Origin: Akkermansiaceae bacterium
GTDB lineage: Bacteria; Verrucomicrobiota; Verrucomicrobiia; Verrucomicrobiales; Akkermansiaceae
DNA: 20,575 nucleotides
Direction of reading: 5' to 3'
Assembly (NCBI GenBank): GCA_029288115.1
Contig: JARFPV010000026.1
Coordinates: 1 to 20,575, forward strand
Shown here in pieces: positions 15,967-20,575 of the stretch. A program made the position numbers and the translations under genes. A model generated the notes under the pieces. It saw only the letters and a program-made list of their open reading frames with translations. It did not search any database and was not told the origin of the DNA. Every line of letters starts with the position of its first letter. Positions within the stretch are counted from its first letter, which is position 1.

Positions 15967-16869
15967 ATGAAAAAAACCATCCAAACAAAAAGAAACAAGA
16001 CATCCGGGTCGAACTACCGGGTGCTCTATGCCAAGACCGGACGTAAGCGCCGCCTCAATGCCGCTACGACCGCTACCGTGGATCCCCACGTTGAACTCGA
16101 ATCCGATGTCCCGAATGTGGGGATCGGACGCGCCCTGTTAGTCATCCTCGTGTTACATGTCATCGCGATTGGTGCGATTTACGTGCACAGCACATTTTTC
16201 AGCAATGAAAATGGGGAAGCCAATTCAGGAAAAAGCAACACTCCACCGGCAGCAGCTGTTGCCGCAGCTGTGACGGATGAGCCTGCCCCTGCAGCTCCCA
16301 AGGTCGCGCCAGCTCCAGCACCCGTATCAGACAGCAGTAACCGCTACATCGTTGTTACTGGAGATACTTACCATCGCATCTCTCAGGTGCGTAATGTTGA
16401 CGAGACTGCCCTGCGTGCGCTCAACAACAATCGTCCGCTCCGTGCTGGTGTTGTTCTTGACCTGCCAGCCGAGCTTTCCTCACGACCTGTTGTTGTGCCC
16501 GCTCCGGTTGCCGCTGCTCCTGTTGTAAAAGAGCAACCAGATCCACACCCTGTGAAACCCAGTCTTGCAGTTATTGACGGTGATCAATCGCCTAAAGAAG
16601 GCACATCTTTCCGTGCCACTGAAACGGGTCAGGAACCTGATGTGAGCAACGCGCCTAAGGCTGTGGTTGTAAAACCCAATGTCTCGCCCCCTGCGGCACC
16701 TGCTGGAGTGAAGGACAGCGGCACAAGCTACACCATCAAGAGTGGTGACACCCTTTGGAGCCTTTCAAGACGCTTTAAGGTGTCACGCGATGCCCTGCTC
16801 AAACTCAACGGAATCAAAGACCCGAACAAGCTCTACGCCGGTCGGACAATCAAGATTCCTGCTGAGTAA
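15967..16869 (+). CDS. Membrane-anchored protein with two LysM domains
   Basis: 300 residues. A basic cytoplasmic tail of about 50 residues (many Lys/Arg) is followed by one membrane segment at about 54-73 (RALLVILVLHVIAIGAIYVH). A Pro/Ala/Val-rich linker and two LysM peptidoglycan-binding domains come next: a divergent one at about 126-167 (YIVVTGDTYHRIS) and a canonical one at about 254-298 (YTIKSGDTLWSLSRRF ... LYAGRTIKIP). No catalytic domain (NlpC/P60, amidase, peptidase M23) is present. LysM domains bind GlcNAc in peptidoglycan, so the protein probably tethers the inner membrane to septal wall. It sits between murD and ftsW in the same orientation, with 52- and 61-bp gaps, which suggests a divisome-linked role. 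The leader 15915-15966 is strikingly G-poor and C/A-rich. Confidence 0.88.
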   Translation: MKKTIQTKRNKTSGSNYRVLYAKTGRKRRLNAATTATVDPHVELESDVPNVGIGRALLVILVLHVIAIGAIYVHSTFFSNENGEANSGKSNTPPAAAVAAAVTDEPAPAAPKVAPAPAPVSDSSNRYIVVTGDTYHRISQVRNVDETALRALNNNRPLRAGVVLDLPAELSSRPVVVPAPVAAAPVVKEQPDPHPVKPSLAVIDGDQSPKEGTSFRATETGQEPDVSNAPKAVVVKPNVSPPAAPAGVKDSGTSYTIKSGDTLWSLSRRFKVSRDALLKLNGIKDPNKLYAGRTIKIPAE

Positions 16870-16930
16870 CGAACCAATGAAGCGGTATGCCAACGCGTGC
16901 CGCCATAAAATATCATAACGACCCCATCGA

Positions 16931-18076
16931 ATGGGACGCAAAAACGCCATCTACCTCTGTCTAGCTGTCACCGCACTGGTGACACTCGGTCTGGTGATGC
17001 TCACGAGCACCAGTGTCTGGGATGACGAGGTGGATGGCTATGCGTTGGTCAAAAAACAGGCGATGTGGATCGGGCTGGGATTAATCCTAGCTGTGTCTGC
17101 ATCGGCATACGATTACCGAAAGCTGCGCCGCTGGTGGATTCCATTTTTTGTGTTCTCATGCGTGCTGTTAGCACTTTGCTATGTGCCGGGTATTGCCCAC
17201 GAGGTGAAAGGGGAGTCACGTTGGATACAGCTGCCGGGGCTACCACAGTTTCAACCGTCCGAACTTGCGAAGATCTTTGTCATCATGGCTATGGCAGCCT
17301 GGTATGCGCATTTTCAGACTGAGACTCGCACGTTTTTCAAAGGATTTATCTTACCTGGTATTTTGTTAGGACTGCCAGTGATATTGATTTTCTTTGAAAA
17401 AGACATGGGTACCGCGATGGCACTGGGTGCCGCAGGTGCGGTGATTATGTACTGTGCCGGAACGCGCTTGCCATATCTTGGTACGGCTGCAGCAATAGCC
17501 ATCGCTGGGGCGACAATTGTGATCAGGTCGAACGAGGAACGGATGGGGCGAATTTACGCCTTGTTTGATCTCGAATCCGACAAATATCGGTTAGGCGATG
17601 GATATCAGCAGCTCCACGGCCTCTACGCATTTGCCAATGGTGGTGTTGATGGCACTGGGCTAGGCAATGGCGTGGAAAAACACGGCTACCTGCCTGAGGC
17701 ACACACCGACTTTATTTTCCCCGCCATTGGAGAGGAACTCGGGTTATGGTTTACCCTGGGGAGTGTGTTTTGCTTCGTCATCATCGTCGTGTTTGGCATC
17801 TCGATTGCGATGAACGCAAAAGACATTTTTGGCAGACTCATGGCTGTGGGTCTGACGAGTATCATCGTTGTTCCCGCGATGATGAATATCGGGGTGACCA
17901 CGGCTGTGTTGCCTAACACGGGTCTGCCACTGCCCTTTATTAGTTACGGAGGCACCAACCTGATTTTTACCCTAGTGTCCGTGGGGATGCTTATCTCGAT
18001 TCACCGCCACACTGTATTCACTGATCGTAAGGAAATGCCGGTGATCAATGAAAAGAAACAGTGTCTGAGGATTTGA
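16931..18076 (+). CDS. ftsW: Septal peptidoglycan glycosyltransferase FtsW (SEDS family)
   Basis: FtsW polymerises lipid II at the septum together with FtsI. Its 381 residues form about ten membrane segments. SEDS signatures are SRWIQLPGLPQFQPSELAK in the first large loop, EKDMGTAM, then PEAHTDFIFPAIGEELG with the conserved putative catalytic Asp260, and GLPLPFISYGGTNL near the C-terminus. RodA is the main alternative, but the position at the end of a mur/fts cluster supports FtsW. The ATG at 16931 lacks a Shine-Dalgarno sequence. The C-terminal tail (about 350-381) is basic and cytoplasmic. It is the last gene of the co-directional block; murG and later dcw genes are absent here. Confidence 0.93.
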   Translation: MGRKNAIYLCLAVTALVTLGLVMLTSTSVWDDEVDGYALVKKQAMWIGLGLILAVSASAYDYRKLRRWWIPFFVFSCVLLALCYVPGIAHEVKGESRWIQLPGLPQFQPSELAKIFVIMAMAAWYAHFQTETRTFFKGFILPGILLGLPVILIFFEKDMGTAMALGAAGAVIMYCAGTRLPYLGTAAAIAIAGATIVIRSNEERMGRIYALFDLESDKYRLGDGYQQLHGLYAFANGGVDGTGLGNGVEKHGYLPEAHTDFIFPAIGEELGLWFTLGSVFCFVIIVVFGISIAMNAKDIFGRLMAVGLTSIIVVPAMMNIGVTTAVLPNTGLPLPFISYGGTNLIFTLVSVGMLISIHRHTVFTDRKEMPVINEKKQCLRI

Positions 18077-18098
18077 TCGAAGCCCTCTAAAGCTTGAT
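18076..18098 (+). terminator. Weak stem-loop at the end of ftsW
   Basis: ATC and AAGC (18076-18078 and 18080-18083, one bulged G) can pair with GCTTGAT (18092-18098) around an 8-nt loop; TCTTTG follows. It overlaps the ftsW stop codon. The stem is only 7 bp and the T-run is broken, so this is at best a weak terminator. Confidence 0.25.
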
Positions 18099-18134
18099 TC
18101 TTTGTAACCTGAGATACCCAGTATGTGATTGTCA

Positions 18135-18160
18135 CTGATGTCAGAAATTTCTGACGTCAG
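18135..18160. repeat. 26-bp near-perfect palindrome between convergent genes
   Basis: CTGATGTCAGAAA (18135-18147) is followed at once by TTTCTGACGTCAG (18148-18160); the arms match at 12 of 13 positions and the odd pair is a T-G wobble in RNA. As RNA it gives a 10-bp stem with an AAATTT loop. It lies between ftsW (plus) and the kinase gene (minus), where a bidirectional terminator would be expected, but only a short GATTTT follows on the plus side and no T-run on the other. A dimeric-protein binding site is equally possible. Confidence 0.6.
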
Positions 18161-18215
18161 CAACCGATTTTCTGTAGATCATACTGTGAAGCATGAGACG
18201 TTTGATGGTCGGGAG

Positions 18216-19016
18216 TTAATCGCGCCACGATTCCTTTTCGGGCTGAATATGGGTTTCGAGATCAGCTGTCGGGCTATGAAGCTGGCCGGACCGATATTTT
18301 TTTCTGAGAAATTTTCGGCGCACACGACGATAGCTGGTTGCTGCTACAGCATGCATTTTGTGAAGCCACCCGCTGCGTTGACTTGCGACCACTTCGTTAT
18401 CCCGGAGTTCAGTGGGTGCCATTCGTCGCTTATGTTTGAGCGCGTGGTAGATGTCCTTACTCATGAGATATCCCATGAACCATCTTGTTATTATATTGGG
18501 GCGTAGGGAGATTTGGAAGTCAATCAAACATGGTTCTCCATTAGGACGCACGAGTATATTGCTGCGTTTGTTCGAATCGACATAGGCAACTCTACATGCA
18601 TGCACAGCTTCGAAGAGTTTGACAAGTCGGTCAAAAAAACCTTCCGGCGGATCTTCCAAATGATCAAGTGGCTTAGCATCAATATACTCCATGGCGAATC
18701 TAGTCGCATCGAGGCGACCAAGATAAACAGGTATGAGTGGTGGGAGTGATTCCAGTCGTTCGTAGATTCGGCATTCGTGGCTGGTCATCCAGCGACCAAG
18801 CCAGTGGAGCGGTAGGCATTTGAATCGATGAGTGCGGCCGCTTTTGATAACCACTTTGGGATATTCCGCTTGTGAATCGTCGGTGACATACAGACATGTT
18901 GCAGCCCAGAAATCGTGTTTAAACACCGTGTCGAGATAATAGGTAAAACCCATAATCTTGACCTTCTCGGCGGGCGATCGAGGCAAAGCATAATAGGGAT
19001 TTGATTTGGCCGACAT
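18216..19016 (-). CDS. Small protein-kinase-fold protein (lipopolysaccharide-kinase/RIO-like)
   Basis: 266 residues with a reduced kinase core. Seen: a candidate ATP-binding lysine in VVIKSGR (Lys58), a C-helix glutamate in SHECRIYERL (Glu81), a hinge-like AMEYIDAKPLD, a catalytic loop YVDSNKRSNILV (Asp147, Asn153) in place of HRDxxxxN, and IDFQ (Asp166) in place of DFG. The catalytic Asp and metal-binding residues are present, so it may be active on a sugar or lipid rather than on protein, like Kdo/heptose kinases. The C-terminal 70 residues are very basic. No membrane segment is seen. I do not recognise a named orthologue. It is the last of three minus-strand genes, 190 bp from its neighbour, so it may have its own promoter. 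No Shine-Dalgarno sequence precedes the ATG. Confidence 0.75.
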   Translation of the reverse strand: MSAKSNPYYALPRSPAEKVKIMGFTYYLDTVFKHDFWAATCLYVTDDSQAEYPKVVIKSGRTHRFKCLPLHWLGRWMTSHECRIYERLESLPPLIPVYLGRLDATRFAMEYIDAKPLDHLEDPPEGFFDRLVKLFEAVHACRVAYVDSNKRSNILVRPNGEPCLIDFQISLRPNIITRWFMGYLMSKDIYHALKHKRRMAPTELRDNEVVASQRSGWLHKMHAVAATSYRRVRRKFLRKKYRSGQLHSPTADLETHIQPEKESWRD

Positions 19017-19206
19017 GCTGGTTAGGGCGGGTATTCACATAGGCAATAATAGCTCCCGTTTAGCACGCACACGTCCATTTCTATAGATGTGCAGGCTTCA
19101 TTGAGCTCGACAAATTTAAAAATCTAGCAGGGACATAGTAGACTGCATACGGAGTCTAATTCAATGCTAATCTTCAACGGTAAACTACATACACGCGCTG
19201 GTGTAT

Positions 19207-19707
19207 TTACTGAGGCACCTGAGGAGAGTGCGGAAATTCTTTCTGCGTCAGGGCTTTTGCTGTCAGAATGAGGAATGAGACGATGCCGTAGGTAAGGCCT
19301 AACACAACACCTGCGTCGATGATGCCGCGCCATGGTTGAGGGGCGAGTCGGACGAGGAGTATAAGGCAAATGATGCCTAAGGTGAGGATGGTCACGGTGA
19401 TTCTGGTTTTGCGGTTGGCGTAGAAAAATCCCATGCAGAAGATGGGGGCTAGCAGACAATGTAGCGGCTTTGGGTTGTCGCGCAGGTAGCGCACGCGAGC
19501 GGCGGTACGTGGCGAGAATTTTTTCTGGAAACCGCGGTAACCTTCGGCGACGAGCATGAATAGGCTGAATCCGACCAGTATGATCCATTGCCAGCTTGTT
19601 AATCCCATATGAATTGCCTCGATAGCATGGAACGACAGCCGGTAGATGGCGCTGCCGATCAGAAGGCAGACACCCGCTATTCCCCACAGTGGACCGATGA
19701 ATCGCAT
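19207..19707 (-). CDS. Conserved multi-pass membrane protein of unknown function
   Basis: 166 residues with five hydrophobic stretches at about 6-24, 39-56, 81-97, 103-121 and 128-149. Polar signatures between them, AEGYRGFQKKFSPRTAARVRYLRDNP (about 54-79) and LAPQPWRGIIDAGVVLGL (about 121-138), look like conserved family motifs. I have the impression of similar unnamed proteins in other bacteria, but I cannot name a family. The central basic loop is probably cytoplasmic. The ATG at 19707 begins directly before the first membrane segment. It shares strand with the flanking genes (76-bp gap upstream, 190-bp downstream). No function is proposed. Confidence 0.75.
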   Translation of the reverse strand: MRFIGPLWGIAGVCLLIGSAIYRLSFHAIEAIHMGLTSWQWIILVGFSLFMLVAEGYRGFQKKFSPRTAARVRYLRDNPKPLHCLLAPIFCMGFFYANRKTRITVTILTLGIICLILLVRLAPQPWRGIIDAGVVLGLTYGIVSFLILTAKALTQKEFPHSPQVPQ

Positions 19708-19783
19708 TCCCTATTGTTTTCACACGACATGATTTGTAAAGCCATGCGTGCTTGTTTGGTGCAGTATTTTCTTCGGAGGCTAT

Positions 19784-20575
19784 CTATGCAAGGATCGGCT
19801 TCACGATGTGTCCGTGTACGTCGGTGAGGCGGAAGTGACGGCCTTGATACTTGAAGGTCAGTTGCTCATGGTTGATTCCTAACAAGTGCATCATGGTGGC
19901 GTGAAAATCGTGGATGTGAACACCGTCCTTGACCACATTGTAGCCGTAGTCGTCGTTCTCGCCGTAGGAAACTCCCGGCTTCACACCCCCTCCGGCCATC
20001 CAGATCGAGAAGCAGCGCGGGTGGTGGTCGCGGCCAAAATTACTGCCCAACGGCCCCTGGCTGTAGTTGGTGCGGCCGAATTCACCACCCCAGATGACGA
20101 GAGTATCGTCGAGCATGCCCCGTGCCTTGAGGTCGGAGACAAGAGCGGCAGACGCTTGGTCGGTTTCTTGGCACTGGACTTTGATTTTGTTCACCAGGCT
20201 GCCGTGTTGGTCCCACCCTTGGTGGTAGAGCTGGATGAATTTCACCCCGCGCTCGGCGAGTCGGCGAGCCATCAGGCAGTTTGCGGCGTAGGTGCCAGGG
20301 GTTTTTGCATCCTTGCCGTAGAGTTCGTAGGTGGCATCTGACTCGTCGCTGAAATCGGTGACCTCTGGCACGGATGTCTGCATGCGGAATGCCATTTCGT
20401 ACTGGGCAATACGTGTTTCCAGTTCGGGGTCGGACGTCTTGGCGAGCTGTTCGTGATGCAGGGCGTGCAGGGCATCGAGTGCTTGTCTCCGAGTGCTGGC
20501 GCTGACACCATCGGGTCGATTCAAATACAGCACAGCATTCTTGTCTGGCCTGAAGCGGACGCCGTCGTGCTTGCC
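19784..20575 (-). CDS. DUF1501 family protein, start outside window
   Basis: The frame is open to the window edge; 263 C-terminal residues are visible. They fit the DUF1501 family (sulfatase/alkaline-phosphatase-like fold) that is abundant in Planctomycetota and Verrucomicrobiota. Typical blocks are CLMARRLAERGVKFIQLYHQGWDQH, LDDTLVIWGGEFGRT, GRDHHPRCFSIWMAGGGVKPG and a C-terminal IHDFHATMMHLLGI. Such genes usually pair with a DUF1549/DUF1553 cytochrome-c-like gene directly upstream, which here would lie beyond 20575. Export by the Tat pathway is common in the family, but the N-terminus is not visible. An in-window GTG at 20533 is not the start, because conserved sequence continues upstream of it. 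Confidence 0.9.
   Translation of the reverse strand, partial: GKHDGVRFRPDKNAVLYLNRPDGVSASTRRQALDALHALHHEQLAKTSDPELETRIAQYEMAFRMQTSVPEVTDFSDESDATYELYGKDAKTPGTYAANCLMARRLAERGVKFIQLYHQGWDQHGSLVNKIKVQCQETDQASAALVSDLKARGMLDDTLVIWGGEFGRTNYSQGPLGSNFGRDHHPRCFSIWMAGGGVKPGVSYGENDDYGYNVVKDGVHIHDFHATMMHLLGINHEQLTFKYQGRHFRLTDVHGHIVKPILA

Noticed and set aside
1..20575. CRISPR arrays, insertion sequences, prophage or toxin-antitoxin genes
   Set aside because: No regularly spaced repeats of CRISPR type, transposase or integrase motifs, or toxin/antitoxin pairs were seen; the window is mostly core housekeeping genes.

Overview
The window looks like part of a chromosome from the PVC superphylum, most likely Verrucomicrobiota (a Rubritalea/Akkermansiaceae-like lineage). 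This is inferred from gene content: a DUF1501 protein, an extended division and cell wall (dcw) cluster, a LeuA2-type acyl-CoA condensing enzyme as also seen in Bacteroidota, a murE with the meso-diaminopimelate signature, and translation starts almost without Shine-Dalgarno sequences. I could not search databases, so the taxon is an inference.

Layout. Positions 1-3418 hold a branched-chain amino acid operon: leuC (5' end missing), leuD and a 2-isopropylmalate/citramalate synthase-family gene. A tRNA-Ala(GGC) with its own hairpin terminator follows, then rsfS and an 89-residue protein built from FPD repeats that I assign to the knotted 7(1) 'septoil knot' family. Next is a 411-bp gene-free stretch with a dense cluster of TGTGAA/TTCACA hexamers, three of them full DnaA-box-type TTATTCACA 9-mers. 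It precedes a secreted helical protein of unknown function (4756-6231).

Positions 6529-18076 form a long co-directional dcw cluster: mraZ, rsmH, an ftsL-like gene, ftsI, murE, murF, mraY, murD, a LysM membrane protein and ftsW. Its products control the operon (MraZ), methylate 16S rRNA (RsmH), build the peptidoglycan precursor from UDP-MurNAc-dipeptide to lipid I (MurD, MurE, MurF, MraY), and polymerise and cross-link it at the septum (FtsW, FtsI, FtsL-like). The 10-bp-spaced GTG repeats over the mraZ promoter look like a MraZ operator. The mraZ-rsmH gap is unusually long and carries two copies of a hairpin repeat with a conserved core and differing but complementary outer stems. The cluster stops at ftsW. 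The usual murG, murC, murB, ddl, ftsQ, ftsA and ftsZ do not follow within the window.

After ftsW the strand switches. A 26-bp near-perfect palindrome separates ftsW from three minus-strand genes: a small protein-kinase-fold protein, a multi-pass membrane protein and a DUF1501 protein cut by the window edge.

The items most worth checking are the hexamer/DnaA-box cluster (possible origin or DnaA-responsive region), the paired hairpin repeat in the dcw cluster, the knotted protein, and the G-poor Shine-Dalgarno-less leaders.
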